DNA of 64,000 nt from Paracoccus aminovorans (GTDB taxonomy: Bacteria > Pseudomonadota > Alphaproteobacteria > Rhodobacterales > Rhodobacteraceae), in assembly GCF_001546115.1 (NCBI RefSeq), contig NZ_KQ955209.1, forward strand, positions 952,643 through 1,016,642, read 5' to 3'. The notes below the pieces were generated by a model. That model ran no database searches. It was not told the origin of the DNA and saw only the letters and a program-made list of their open reading frames with translations. The translations under genes were made by a program, and so were the position numbers. This document shows, piece after piece, positions 46,973-55,674 of this stretch (position 1 is its first letter; each line of letters starts with the position of its first letter).

Positions 46973-47664
46973 AAACCTTCAAGGCACTCTCGCTGCTGCT
47001 GAGCTATCCGTCCGAGGAGTTGCAGCAGGCCATCCCCGAGATCGACGCGCTGCTGCATGCCGACGGGCTGCTGGGCCCCAAGCGCATGGACACGCTGGCG
47101 CCCCTGCTGCGCGACCTGGCGCGGGGTGATCTCTACGACCTCCAGGAACGCTATGTGCTGCTCTTCGACCGGTCGCGCACGCTGTCGCTGAACCTCTTCG
47201 AGCACATCCATGGCGAAAGCCGCGACCGCGGCGGCGCCATGGTCGATCTCTTGGAGATGTATCGTGCCGGCGGCTTCGACCTGGGCGGCACGGAACTGCC
47301 CGACCACCTGCCGGTGCTGCTGGAATACCTCTCGACCCGGCCGCTGGCCGAGGCGCGCGAGATCCTGCAGGGCGCCGGCCATATCCTGGTCGCGCTGGGG
47401 GAACGCCTGGTGCGGCGCGACGCCGCCTATGCCGCGGTGCTCGAGGTGCTGGTCGCCATCGCCGAGGCCGACCCGGCCGCCGAGGAGGTCCAGACCCTGC
47501 TGGCCGTCAAGGACGACGACCCCGAGGACCTGGCCGCGCTGGATGCGGTCTGGTCCGAGGCGCAGGTGACCTTCGGTCCCGATCCCAATGCCGGCTGCCC
47601 GGTCAGCCGCGATCTTCTTGCCCGCATGGATCCCGGCGCCCCCGCGGCGCGGGCCGCAAGCTGA
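46969..47664 (+). CDS. narJ: nitrate reductase molybdenum-cofactor assembly chaperone
   Basis: 231 residues, all-helical TorD/NarJ family (FKALSLLLSYPSEELQQAIPEI and LYDLQERYVLLFDRSRTLSLNLFEHIHGESRDRG are typical NarJ signatures). Binds the NarG N-terminus until the molybdenum cofactor is inserted. Confidence 0.96.
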   Translation: MKTFKALSLLLSYPSEELQQAIPEIDALLHADGLLGPKRMDTLAPLLRDLARGDLYDLQERYVLLFDRSRTLSLNLFEHIHGESRDRGGAMVDLLEMYRAGGFDLGGTELPDHLPVLLEYLSTRPLAEAREILQGAGHILVALGERLVRRDAAYAAVLEVLVAIAEADPAAEEVQTLLAVKDDDPEDLAALDAVWSEAQVTFGPDPNAGCPVSRDLLARMDPGAPAARAAS

Positions 47665-47674
47665 GGAGCGACAG

Positions 47675-48475
47675 ATGAACCATTTCCTGTTCGGAGTTTT
47701 CCCCTATATCGCCATCACGGTGATGATCCTGGGCGCCATCGTCCGCTACGAGACCGAGCCCTTCACCTGGAAATCCTCGTCGAGCCAGCTTCTGCGCCGC
47801 AAGCAGTTCGTGCTGGGCTCGGTGCTGTTCCACCTGGGCGTGCTGATGATCCTGGGCGGGCATTTCGTCGGCCTGCTGACGCCGGTCGCCTTCTGGGACG
47901 CGCTGGGGATCAGCCATGGCGCGAAGCAGGTCTTCGCCATGGCGATGGGCGGCTTTGCCGGCATCCTCGCCATGGTCGGCGGGCTGATCCTGCTGCATCG
48001 CCGGCTGACGGACCCGCGCGTCCGGGCCAATTCCACCCTGGCCGATACCGGCATCCTGGTCCTGCTGATGCTGCAACTGACGCTGGGGCTCTGCACGATC
48101 TTCGTCTCGGCCCAGCATCTGGACGGGCACGAGATGGTCAAGCTGATGCAATGGGCGCAGGGCATCGCCTATTTCGGCGCCGACCCCGCCGCGCATCTGG
48201 AGGGGGTCGCGCTGATCTTCAAGCTGCATATCCTGCTGGGGTTGACGATCTTCCTGCTGTTCCCCTTCACCCGGCTGGTGCACATGCTGTCCGCGCCGGT
48301 GCGCTATCTGTGGCGGCCGGGCTATCAGATCGTGCGCTCGAAACGCGGCGCGCGTGCGGGCGTCGGGCTGAACCCGATCGCGGCGACCGTCGCCGGGCGC
48401 GAGGCGACGGCCCACAAGGCCGTCGGCCGCGACCGGCCGGCGCCGCAGGATCCGCTGGGCCAGGCGGCGGAGTGA
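47675..48475 (+). CDS. narI: respiratory nitrate reductase gamma subunit (cytochrome b)
   Basis: 266 residues with five membrane helices and the histidines expected to hold two b-type haems (FHLGVLMILGGHFVG near 50-65; KLHILLGLTIFLLFPFTRLVH near 190-210). Oxidises quinol at the periplasmic side. The start at MNHFLFG follows GAGGAG; an earlier in-frame start lies in narJ. The C-terminal 40 residues are a soluble extension. Confidence 0.96.
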   Translation: MNHFLFGVFPYIAITVMILGAIVRYETEPFTWKSSSSQLLRRKQFVLGSVLFHLGVLMILGGHFVGLLTPVAFWDALGISHGAKQVFAMAMGGFAGILAMVGGLILLHRRLTDPRVRANSTLADTGILVLLMLQLTLGLCTIFVSAQHLDGHEMVKLMQWAQGIAYFGADPAAHLEGVALIFKLHILLGLTIFLLFPFTRLVHMLSAPVRYLWRPGYQIVRSKRGARAGVGLNPIAATVAGREATAHKAVGRDRPAPQDPLGQAAE

Positions 48476-48480
48476 CGGCG

Positions 48481-49296
48481 ATGGAGATGAAACCCCTGCT
48501 GCCCCCCGTCACCGTCAACGGCGTCACCATCAGCGCCGAGCGCATCGCGGCCGAGGCGCAGAACCACCCCGCGCCCAAGGGCAAGCCGGGCCTCGCGTGG
48601 AAATCCGCCGCCCGGGCGCTGGCCCTGCGCGAGATCCTGCTGCAAGAGGCTCGCACCCGGGGCCTGACCGCCGATCCGGCCGAACTGGCCCCCGGCCAGT
48701 GGGAGACCGAGGACGAGGCGCTGATCCGGCAATTGCTGGATCAGGCCATCGCCCCCGAAGCCCCGGACGAGGCGGCGCTGCGCGCGATCTACGACGCCCA
48801 TCCCGAGCGGTTCCGCGCGCCCTCGCTTTACGAGGCGGCGCATATCCTGTTCCCGGCCGCGCCCGGCGACCCGGCCGCGCGCGACGCGGCCCGCAAGGCG
48901 GCGGCCGAGGTGCTGGAGGAATTGCGCCGGGCACCGCGCCGCTTCGCGGAACTGGCGGCGCGGCACAGCGCCTGTTCGTCCAAGGACAGCGGCGGGCTTC
49001 TGGGCCAGCTGTCGTCCGGCGACACGGTGCCCGAGTTCGAGGCGGCGCTGGCCACGGTCCCCGAAGGCGAGATCGGCGCACCGGTCGAGACCCGCTACGG
49101 CATCCACCTGATCCGGCTGGATGCAAGGGCCGAGGGCGCCGTCTTGCCCTTTGACGCGGTGCTGCCGCATCTGCGCGAGGCCCGCGAAAAGGCAGCCTGG
49201 GTTGCCGCCAGCCGCGCCTTCACCGCTGCGCTGGTGGCGCGGGCTGAGGTGACGGGCGTGTCGCTGGGCGCCGACGCGGAAGGGGGCGCGGCATGA
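48481..49296 (+). CDS. parvulin-type peptidyl-prolyl isomerase of the nar operon
   Basis: 271 residues, starting five bases after the narI stop. The rotamase domain is at about 115-215 (SLYEAAHILFPAAPGD, AELAARHSACSSKDSGGLLGQL, PEFEAALATVPEGEIGAPVETRYGIHLIRL). No signal peptide, so it is cytosolic, unlike SurA/PrsA. NifM-like layout with a helical N-terminal part. A folding factor for nitrate reductase subunits is plausible from operon position (inference). Overlaps the next gene by four bases. Confidence 0.85.
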   Translation: MEMKPLLPPVTVNGVTISAERIAAEAQNHPAPKGKPGLAWKSAARALALREILLQEARTRGLTADPAELAPGQWETEDEALIRQLLDQAIAPEAPDEAALRAIYDAHPERFRAPSLYEAAHILFPAAPGDPAARDAARKAAAEVLEELRRAPRRFAELAARHSACSSKDSGGLLGQLSSGDTVPEFEAALATVPEGEIGAPVETRYGIHLIRLDARAEGAVLPFDAVLPHLREAREKAAWVAASRAFTAALVARAEVTGVSLGADAEGGAA

Positions 49297-49811
49297 AGCT
49301 GGCCTATGTCACGCTGTCGGGCCGCGGCGCCATCGATGCGCTGCTGTCCGAAGTGGTCGAGTCGCTCGAGTCGCAGGGCCTGCGCCTGGCCGGCACCGTG
49401 CAAAGCAACGTCGACCGCGCCGACCGGGCGCTGTGCGACATGGACCTGCGGCTGCTGCCGGACGGGCCGATGGTGCGCATCAGCGTCGATCGCGGCCCCG
49501 AGGCGCGCGGCTGCCGGTTGAACCCGGATTCGCTGGAACGCTCGGTGGCCTGGACCGAGGCGGCGCTGGACCGCGCCGAATTCCTGGTGGTGAACAAGTT
49601 CGGCAAGCAGGAGGCCGAGGGCCGCGGCCTGGCCGGCACCATCGCCACGGCGCTGGAGCGCGGCTTGCCGGTGCTGGTCGGCGTGAACGGGCTGAACCTG
49701 CCGCCCTTCCTGGAATTCGCCGGCGGCCTTGCCCAAGCCCTGCCGCCCGACCCCCGGGCGGTGCTGGACTGGTGCCTGGCCGCGCGGCTGCCGGCCATGG
49801 CCGCCGCCTAG
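49293..49811 (+). CDS. DUF2478 protein
   Basis: 172 residues. Begins KLAYVTLSGRGAIDALLSEVVESLESQGLRLAGTVQSN, and the middle holds FLVVNKFGKQEAEGRGL and LPVLVGVNGLN, the DUF2478 signature, resembling a nucleotide-binding fold without a full Walker A. Family members are often found near molybdate-uptake or molybdoenzyme genes. Being last in narKGHJI it may help molybdenum supply or cofactor handling (inference). Its stop shares CTAG with nsrR. Confidence 0.75.
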   Translation: MKLAYVTLSGRGAIDALLSEVVESLESQGLRLAGTVQSNVDRADRALCDMDLRLLPDGPMVRISVDRGPEARGCRLNPDSLERSVAWTEAALDRAEFLVVNKFGKQEAEGRGLAGTIATALERGLPVLVGVNGLNLPPFLEFAGGLAQALPPDPRAVLDWCLAARLPAMAAA

Positions 49812-50239
49812 GCCGCGGCGCCGGCCGGATGCAGCAGCGGCAGGAAATCGCCGCGCCGCGCCAGCACGTCGGCCAGCGTCTGGCGGTCCAGAACCGCCAG
49901 GAACGCCTCCATCGCCTCGTCCAGCGCCAGCGTCAGCCCGCAGGCCGGGGCGATGATGCAGCTGCCGCAGCCGACCAGGTCGAAATCCGCCTCGGTGTGA
50001 CGAATGACCGCACCCAGGCTGATCTGCTCGGCCGGCCGCGCCAGCCGGATGCCGCCGGCCCGGCCGCGCGTGCTGGCCAGCCAGCCGGCGTTCACCAGGT
50101 CGTTGATCACCTTCATCAGGTGATTTTGCGAGATTCCATAAGCCCTTGCGATCTCGGCGATGGAACACAGCCGGTCGGGCTGTCGGCCCAGATACAAGAG
50201 CACCCGCATGGCGTAATCGGTATAGCGTGTCAGTCGCAT
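49808..50239 (-). CDS. nsrR: NsrR, Rrf2-family NO-sensing repressor
   Basis: 143 residues. Winged helix at 1-75 (MRLTRYTDYAMRVLLYLG...ISQNHLMKVINDLVNAGWL) and three iron-sulfur cysteines C91, C94 and C100 (GCGSCIIAPACG). NO destroys the cluster and lifts repression. Start at MRLTRYTDYA, the invariant beginning of NsrR; upstream in-frame codons reach into the operator region. Divergent from hmp across two NsrR-like dyads, so it most likely represses hmp and itself. Confidence 0.92.
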   Translation of the reverse strand: MRLTRYTDYAMRVLLYLGRQPDRLCSIAEIARAYGISQNHLMKVINDLVNAGWLASTRGRAGGIRLARPAEQISLGAVIRHTEADFDLVGCGSCIIAPACGLTLALDEAMEAFLAVLDRQTLADVLARRGDFLPLLHPAGAAA

Positions 50240-50255
50240 GGCGCCTTCCTGAAAC

Positions 50256-50272
50256 ATGCATCCTGATTGCAT
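50256..50272. promoter_or_regulatory. NsrR-like operator 1
   Basis: ATGCAT-CCTGA-TTGCAT, a near-perfect dyad with a five-base spacer, 17 bases upstream of nsrR. Confidence 0.6.
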
Positions 50273-50292
50273 GATTTGACCCTGCCGCATAG

Positions 50293-50309
50293 ATGTATCC
50301 GAAATACAT
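50293..50309. promoter_or_regulatory. NsrR-like operator 2
   Basis: ATGTAT-CCGAA-ATACAT, a perfect six-base dyad with a five-base spacer, 47 bases before the hmp start. Matches the ATGTAT/ATACAT-type NsrR motif. Confidence 0.7.
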
Positions 50310-50355
50310 GATTTGCGAGTCGCGCGCCTGCGGCCGCAGCGCCAAGGAGAATCCG

Positions 50356-51564
50356 ATGACCCAGGCTCTGAGCCCCCGCACCATCGAACTGGTCAAGGCC
50401 ACCGTGCCCGCGCTGGAAGCGCATGGCATGACCATCGTGCACGAGATGTATGCGCGCATGTTCCGCGACCCGGCGATCCGCGACCTGTTCAACCAGTCGC
50501 ACCACGGCGCCAGCGACGCCCAGCCGCGCGCGCTGACCGGCGCCATCCTGGCCTATGCCGGCAGTATCGAGAACCTGGCCGCGCTGGCCCCGGCGGTCGA
50601 GCGCATCGCGCAGAAACACGTCGGCCTGCAGATCCTGCCCGAGCATTATCCGCATGTCGCCGAGGCGCTGCTGGGCGCGATCAAGCATGTGCTGGGCGAT
50701 GCCGCCACCGACGAGATCCTGGCCGCCTGGGGCGAGGCCTATTGGTTCCTCGCCAATATCCTGATCGCGCGGGAAAAGCGGCTTTACGGCGAACAGAACG
50801 CCGCGCCCGGCGGCTGGAACGGCTGGCGCGATTTCCGCATCGCCGAGGTCGTGACCGAAAGCAGCGTCATCAAGTCCTTCGTGCTGCGCCCGGTCGATGG
50901 CGGCCCGGTGATGGCGCATCTGCCGGGGCAATACCTGACCTTCTGGTTCGACATCCCCGGCCATCCGCCGGCCAAGCGCAACTATTCAATCTCGTCGGCG
51001 CCGGACGGGCAGGGCTATCGCATCAGCGTCAAGCGCGAGCCGATGGGCCTGGCCTCGGGCTGGCTGCACGAGCAGCCGCTGGGCACGGTGCTGAAGGTCG
51101 CGGCGCCGGCGGGCGAGTTCTTCATCGAGGCGCTGCCGCAGCGGCCGGTGGTGCTCCTTTCGGGCGGGGTCGGGCTGACGCCGATGGTGGCGATGCTGGA
51201 ATGGCTGGTCGAGAAGGGCGCCGAACAGCCGGTGCATTACATCCACGGCACCCATGACCGCGCCACCCATGCCATGCGCGCCCATATCCGCGCGCTGGCA
51301 GAGCAGGGCAGCGACATCCGCGTCACCGATTTCCACCAGACCCCGCTTGCGGATGAGGTCGCGGGGCGCGACTATGACATCGCAGGGCTGATCACCGACG
51401 AATGGCTGCTGGCCAATACGCCGGCCGCGACGGCGGATTACTATATCTGCGGCCCGCGCCCGTTCCTGCGGGCGGCGGTCTCGGCCCTGTCGCTGGCGGG
51501 CGTTCCGGCGGCGCGCATCCATTACGAGTTCTTCGGCCCGGCCGACGAGCTTCTGGCGGCCTGA
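50356..51564 (+). CDS. hmp: flavohaemoglobin (NO dioxygenase)
   Basis: 402 residues: a globin domain to about 145 with the proximal histidine H88 (IAQKHVGLQILPEHY), an FAD domain (KRNYSISSAPDG carries the RxYS motif) and an NAD(P)H domain (LLSGGVGLTPMVAML, YYICGPRPF). Converts NO to nitrate with O2 and NADPH. The start follows AAGGAGA; the 21-codon extension upstream would run through operator 2. Confidence 0.95.
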   Translation: MTQALSPRTIELVKATVPALEAHGMTIVHEMYARMFRDPAIRDLFNQSHHGASDAQPRALTGAILAYAGSIENLAALAPAVERIAQKHVGLQILPEHYPHVAEALLGAIKHVLGDAATDEILAAWGEAYWFLANILIAREKRLYGEQNAAPGGWNGWRDFRIAEVVTESSVIKSFVLRPVDGGPVMAHLPGQYLTFWFDIPGHPPAKRNYSISSAPDGQGYRISVKREPMGLASGWLHEQPLGTVLKVAAPAGEFFIEALPQRPVVLLSGGVGLTPMVAMLEWLVEKGAEQPVHYIHGTHDRATHAMRAHIRALAEQGSDIRVTDFHQTPLADEVAGRDYDIAGLITDEWLLANTPAATADYYICGPRPFLRAAVSALSLAGVPAARIHYEFFGPADELLAA

Positions 51565-51575
51565 GGGACCACGGC

Positions 51576-52040
51576 ATGGACGACCTGACCATCGCGCGGA
51601 TCGTCCATGTGGTCGCGGTGCTCTTGTGGATCGGCGGGGTGGCTTTCGTCACCCTGGTGCTGATCCCGGCGATCCGCGGGGCCGAGCCGCCCGAGCGCCG
51701 GCTGGCCGCCTTTCACCGCGTCGAGGGCCGCTTTGCCGCCCAGGCGCGGCTTTGGGTGGCGCTGGCCGGGCTCAGCGGGCTGTGGATGGTCTGGCGCGGC
51801 GCGATGTGGGACCGCTTCGCCGAGGCGGGCTATTGGTGGATGCATGCCATGGTCGCGGTCTGGCTGGTCTTTGCCGCCATGCTGTTCCTAATCGAGCCGC
51901 TGTTCCTGCACCGCCGCATGAAGGCCTCGGCCGATCCGGCGGCGGATTTCGACCGCATGGGCCGGATGCATGTGCTGCTGCTGGCCGCCTCGCTGATCGC
52001 GGTGATCGGCGGGGTCGGCGGCGCGCATGGGCTGTTCTAG
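51576..52040 (+). CDS. small four-helix membrane protein (CopD/DUF2269-like)
   Basis: 154 residues with four membrane helices. Histidines recur at helix positions (ARIVHVVAVLLWIGG, WWMHAMVAVWLVF, RMHVLLLAASLIA) as in CopD-like or b-haem membrane proteins. Starts 11 bases after hmp and is probably co-transcribed with it. Function unknown; a redox or haem role is only a guess. Its stop shares CTAG with the DUF488 gene. Confidence 0.65.
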   Translation: MDDLTIARIVHVVAVLLWIGGVAFVTLVLIPAIRGAEPPERRLAAFHRVEGRFAAQARLWVALAGLSGLWMVWRGAMWDRFAEAGYWWMHAMVAVWLVFAAMLFLIEPLFLHRRMKASADPAADFDRMGRMHVLLLAASLIAVIGGVGGAHGLF

Positions 52041-52567
52041 GCGGGATAGACCACGCTGCCGTCCGGGCGGATGACCGCACCCGGGGTCAGCCGCGCCTCT
52101 TCCAGCCGGCCCGGGCCCATGATGTTGATCACCGTCTCGCCCGCCGCGATCAGATAGTCACTGACGATGCGGCGATGACAGCGCCACCAGACCGCCTCGG
52201 CGCACATGGTGGCGCAGCTCTGCGCCCGGCCCAGGACCAGCAGCCGGTCGAGCCCGGCCCGGAACCGGTCCGACAGCGCGTAATCGGCATAGTTGTGAAA
52301 GCTGCGGTTGGTCCAGAAGCCGTTCAGCTCGGGCGGGACGCCGGGATTCCTGCCGCGCAGCCCGCCCAGTTCCGCGATGCGTTCATAGCCGATGCCGGCC
52401 CCGGCCAGCACTGGCGCCAGGGCGTCGCCATCGAACCAGGGATGCGCGCGCGAGCCGGGCAGCTTGCGGATATCCGCGACCCGCTCGACCCCGGCCTCGG
52501 CCAGCAGGGCGGTGAATTCCGCAAGGCTGCGGTTGGAATGGCCGATGGTATGGAAAGGCCGCGTCAT
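52037..52567 (-). CDS. DUF488 family protein
   Basis: 176 residues. The opening FHTIGHSNRSLAEFTALLAEAGVERVADIRKLPGSR and the later CAEAVWWRCHRRIVSDYL are the DUF488 signature (a CxE...CHR pattern). Cytosolic. Function not established in the family. Its ATG overlaps the DUF2945-type gene upstream by four bases. Confidence 0.85.
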   Translation of the reverse strand: MTRPFHTIGHSNRSLAEFTALLAEAGVERVADIRKLPGSRAHPWFDGDALAPVLAGAGIGYERIAELGGLRGRNPGVPPELNGFWTNRSFHNYADYALSDRFRAGLDRLLVLGRAQSCATMCAEAVWWRCHRRIVSDYLIAAGETVINIMGPGRLEEARLTPGAVIRPDGSVVYPA

Positions 52568-52779
52568 GACCCCAGAAGGTGAAGCGCGCTGCCCTTGTGC
52601 GCCGCGACATGGTCGGTCTTGTCGCTCTGGATCAGATATTGCGGGTCGTCGGGCGAGGCGCGGCGGGTATGGCCCTTGTAGTCGAAATCGGCGGTCTTGA
52701 CTTCCGTGATGACGCCCGAGACCTTGCCGGCCTCGGAATTCCAGCCGACATGATCGCCGACCTTGAAGGATCTGGACAT
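52564..52779 (-). CDS. DUF2945 (hypervirulence-associated TUDOR-like) small protein
   Basis: 71 residues: FKVGDHVGWNSEAGKVSGVITEVKTADFDYKGHTRRAS followed by QYLIQSDKTDHVAAHKGSALHLL, the compact beta-barrel pattern of this family. Start at MSRSFKVG chosen because upstream codons give only low-complexity sequence. Often paired with DUF488 or stress genes; role unknown. Confidence 0.8.
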   Translation of the reverse strand: MSRSFKVGDHVGWNSEAGKVSGVITEVKTADFDYKGHTRRASPDDPQYLIQSDKTDHVAAHKGSALHLLGS

Positions 52780-52852
52780 GACGCTCTCCCAGCAGAAGGG
52801 AGTGCGATTAGGCCAGAGGCGCGGCGGCGATGCAAGGCTGCTGCGCCCGGGA

Positions 52853-53191
52853 TCAGAAGATCCGCGAGCCGAGCAGGGCGCCGGCGTCGGGCTGCAGCAG
52901 CATGACCCGCCCTTCGGCATCCGGCGCGCCCAGCACCAGGATCTGCGACTGGAAGCCGGCGATATTGCGCGGCGGCATGTTCACGACGCAGACCACGAGC
53001 CGGTCCAGCAGCGCGGATTCCGGGTAATTGGTGATCTGCGCGCTGGACCAGCGCATGCCCAACTCGCCGAAATCCACCTGCACCTTGTAGGAAGGATTGC
53101 GCGCGCGCGGAAACGGCTGCACGGCGACGATGCGGCCGACGCGCATCTCGACCCTGGCGAAGTCGTCATAGACGATCTGGTTTTCCGACAT
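52853..53191 (-). CDS. CsaA-like tRNA-binding OB-fold protein
   Basis: 112 residues, the size of CsaA. DFARVEMRVGRIVAVQPFPRARNPSYKVQVDFGELG and SSAQITNYPESALLDRLVVCVVNMPPRNIAGFQSQILVLG match the tRNA-binding (Trbp111/EMAP-like) domain. Proposed chaperone or tRNA-binding role. AGGAGAAT precedes the ATG. Confidence 0.9.
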   Translation of the reverse strand: MSENQIVYDDFARVEMRVGRIVAVQPFPRARNPSYKVQVDFGELGMRWSSAQITNYPESALLDRLVVCVVNMPPRNIAGFQSQILVLGAPDAEGRVMLLQPDAGALLGSRIF

Positions 53192-53646
53192 GGTATTCTC
53201 CTGTCCTCTTGGCGCTGTCAGCCTCTGGCCGGCCTTATCAGCGACTTGATCGGCAGATATCCCCGATCCAGCAAGGTCTGGATAACGATGCAGCAGAAAT
53301 ATTTCGCGACCCCGCTGGTCTGAACGTCGGCAGTGATGTCCCGGCAATGGATCATGGTGCGGCCCTGGTCCCCAGCAGGTCGGCCGAGCCGCCGCTGGCC
53401 AGGGGCAGTTCCTGAAGATCGTCGATCGTGGCGATCTCGCCGCTTCATTCGGGTCGCCCGGCCCGACCTGGACGATTCCCGCCGGCGCCACCCGGCGCCA
53501 TGCTGGCGGATGAGAATGCCATTCTCCGACCGCGGCTTGCGACGCGGGTTTTCGCCTCCCGAAGCGGCCGGCTTTGGAATGGCCGGACGGACGGCGGGCG
53601 CCTATCAATTCTCCAGTCGTTGAGTCGTCATTTTCAGGAGCATATC
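53192..53646. other. 455 bases with no supportable gene
   Basis: Several short minus-strand frames look faintly protein-like in turn (for example GVAKYFCCIVIQTLLDRGYLPIKSLIRPARG near 53220-53310), but no single frame is long and none has a start with a binding site. Probably a decayed gene plus the promoter of the FMN reductase gene. Confidence 0.4.
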
Positions 53647-54201
53647 TTGTCCGCACCCCGTTTCGCCGCTTTCGCAGGCTCGTGGAGCCAGCCCTCGAAG
53701 ACCCGCCGCCTTGTCGAGGAGATCGCCTCCCGTGCCGTCCGCGCCCATGGCGGCAGCGCGCATGTCTTCGATATCGGCGACCTGGGCGCCGACTTCGGCA
53801 GCTTGCGACAGCCGCAGCAGGGTCCGCACAGCCGCCATCTGGACGCCTTCCTGCAGGCGGATGCGCTGATCGTGGCGAGCCCGGTCTACAAGGGCAGTTA
53901 CAGCGGACTCTTCAAGCATTTCATCGATCTGCTCGACCAGGGCGCGCTGGCGGACAAGTCGGTGCTGCTGGCGGCGACCGGCGGCGGCCATCGCCATGCG
54001 CTGGTGATCGAGCACCAGCTGCGCCCGGTCTTCGGCTTTTTCGAGGCGCATACGCTGCCGACCGGGGTCTATGCCGCCGCGTCGGATTTCGATGGCGAGG
54101 TGCCCGGCGCCGATCTGACGCAGCGCCTTGACCGCGCGGTGCGCCAGTTCGCCGTGCATTTTCCCCACCACCATGCCGCGCCGCTGCGTGCGGTCGGCTG
54201 A
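53647..54201 (+). CDS. NADPH-dependent FMN reductase (SsuE/MsuE type)
   Basis: 184 residues, flavodoxin-like. FAAFAGSWSQPSKTRRLVEEI, then DALIVASPVYKGSYSGLFKHFIDLLDQGAL and LLAATGGGHRHALVIEHQLRPVFGFF are SsuE/MsuE features. It supplies FMNH2 to the monooxygenases downstream. The start is a TTG: AGGAG lies six bases before it and no in-frame ATG exists near it. First gene of the sulfur-compound cluster. Confidence 0.88.
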   Translation: MSAPRFAAFAGSWSQPSKTRRLVEEIASRAVRAHGGSAHVFDIGDLGADFGSLRQPQQGPHSRHLDAFLQADALIVASPVYKGSYSGLFKHFIDLLDQGALADKSVLLAATGGGHRHALVIEHQLRPVFGFFEAHTLPTGVYAAASDFDGEVPGADLTQRLDRAVRQFAVHFPHHHAAPLRAVG

Positions 54202-54216
54202 ACCAGGGCTGATACC

Positions 54217-55674
54217 ATGAACGATCCGACCAAGAAGCGCATCATCCTGAACGCCTTCGACATGACCTGCGTCGGCCATCAGGCGGCGGGCACCTGGCGG
54301 CATCCGTCCAGCCAGGCCGCGCGCTACAACGACCTGGAATACTGGACCAATCTCGCTATCGAGCTGGAGCGGGGCGCCTTCGACAGCCTGTTCATCGCCG
54401 ATGTGGTCGGCGTCTATGACGTCTATCGCGGCTCGGCCGAGGCGGCGCTGCACGACGCCGCGCAGGTGCCGGTCAACGACCCGTTCGGCGCCATCTCGGC
54501 CATGGCGGCGGTGACGCGGAACCTGGGTTTCGGCATCACCGCGGCCGTGACCTTCGAGCATCCCTATCTGCTGGCGCGCCGGCTTTCGACGCTGGACCAC
54601 CTGACCAAGGGCCGCGTGGCCTGGAACGTGGTCTCCTCCTATCTGGACAGCGCCGCGAGGAATATCGGCATGGAGCGCCAGATCGCCCATGACGCCCGCT
54701 ATGACCTGGCCGAGGAATACATGCAGGTCACCTACAAGCTGTGGGAGGGCAGCTGGGAGGACGGCGCCGTGCTGCGCGACAGGGAACGCGGCATTTTCAC
54801 CGACGCCTCCAAGGTGCATCCGATCCGGCACGAGGGCGGCTATTTCAAGGTGCCGGGGTTCCACCTGTGCGAGCCGTCGCCGCAGCGCACGCCGGTGATC
54901 TTCCAGGCCGGGGCGTCGGCGCGCGGGCGCGCATTCGCCGCCCGCCATGCCGAGGCGATGTTCGTGCTGGCGACCAGCCCCGAAACCGCCAGAAAGCTGA
55001 CCGATGCCATCCGCGCCGAGGTCGCCGCCGCCGGGCGCGAGCCGGACAGCCTGAAGATCTTTGCCCTGCTGACCGTCATCACCGGCCCAAGCGACGAGGC
55101 CGCGCAGCGCAAATACCAGGAATACCTGGACTATGCCTCGCCCGAGGGGGCGCTGGCGCTTTACGGCGGCTGGACCGGCCTGGATTTCTCGACGCTCAAC
55201 CCCGACCAGCCGCTGACGGCGGTGGAAAACGACAGCCTGCGCACCACGCTGGAATCGCTGGCCGCCGATGGCGAAGCCTGGACGGTGCGCGACGTGATCC
55301 GCAAGCGCTCGATCGGCGGGCTTGGCCCGGTGCTGGTCGGCGGGCCGCAGACCATCGCCGATGCGCTGGAGGCATGGGTGGACGAGGGCGGCGTCGACGG
55401 CTTCAATCTCGCCTATGCCGTCACCCCGGCCTCGACCACCGATTTCATCGACTTCGTGGTGCCGGAACTGCGCAGGCGCGGCCGGGCGCAGGTCGATTAC
55501 GCGCCGGGCACGCTGCGCGAGAAGCTGCTGGGCGATGCCGGCGGCCGCGTGCGCGACAGCCACCCCGCCGCGGCATGGCGCCGGCATTACATCGGCCGCG
55601 AAAGCGTGGCCGACGCCAGCCGCCCCTCGGCCTTCGAGGGCATCAGCACAGGCTATACGGAGGCGGCGGAATGA
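54217..55674 (+). CDS. FMNH2-dependent monooxygenase, NtaA/SnaA/DszA family
   Basis: 485 residues, TIM-barrel luciferase-like fold. [21 protein letters not shown] at the N-terminus, [20 protein letters not shown] (about 129-148) and [24 protein letters not shown] (about 228-251) are specific to the NtaA/SnaA/DszA branch, which oxidises sulfones or aminopolycarboxylates. With FMN reductase before and SsuD-like after, a sulfone/sulfonate substrate is likely. Overlaps the next gene by four bases. Confidence 0.88.
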   Translation: MNDPTKKRIILNAFDMTCVGHQAAGTWRHPSSQAARYNDLEYWTNLAIELERGAFDSLFIADVVGVYDVYRGSAEAALHDAAQVPVNDPFGAISAMAAVTRNLGFGITAAVTFEHPYLLARRLSTLDHLTKGRVAWNVVSSYLDSAARNIGMERQIAHDARYDLAEEYMQVTYKLWEGSWEDGAVLRDRERGIFTDASKVHPIRHEGGYFKVPGFHLCEPSPQRTPVIFQAGASARGRAFAARHAEAMFVLATSPETARKLTDAIRAEVAAAGREPDSLKIFALLTVITGPSDEAAQRKYQEYLDYASPEGALALYGGWTGLDFSTLNPDQPLTAVENDSLRTTLESLAADGEAWTVRDVIRKRSIGGLGPVLVGGPQTIADALEAWVDEGGVDGFNLAYAVTPASTTDFIDFVVPELRRRGRAQVDYAPGTLREKLLGDAGGRVRDSHPAAAWRRHYIGRESVADASRPSAFEGISTGYTEAAE

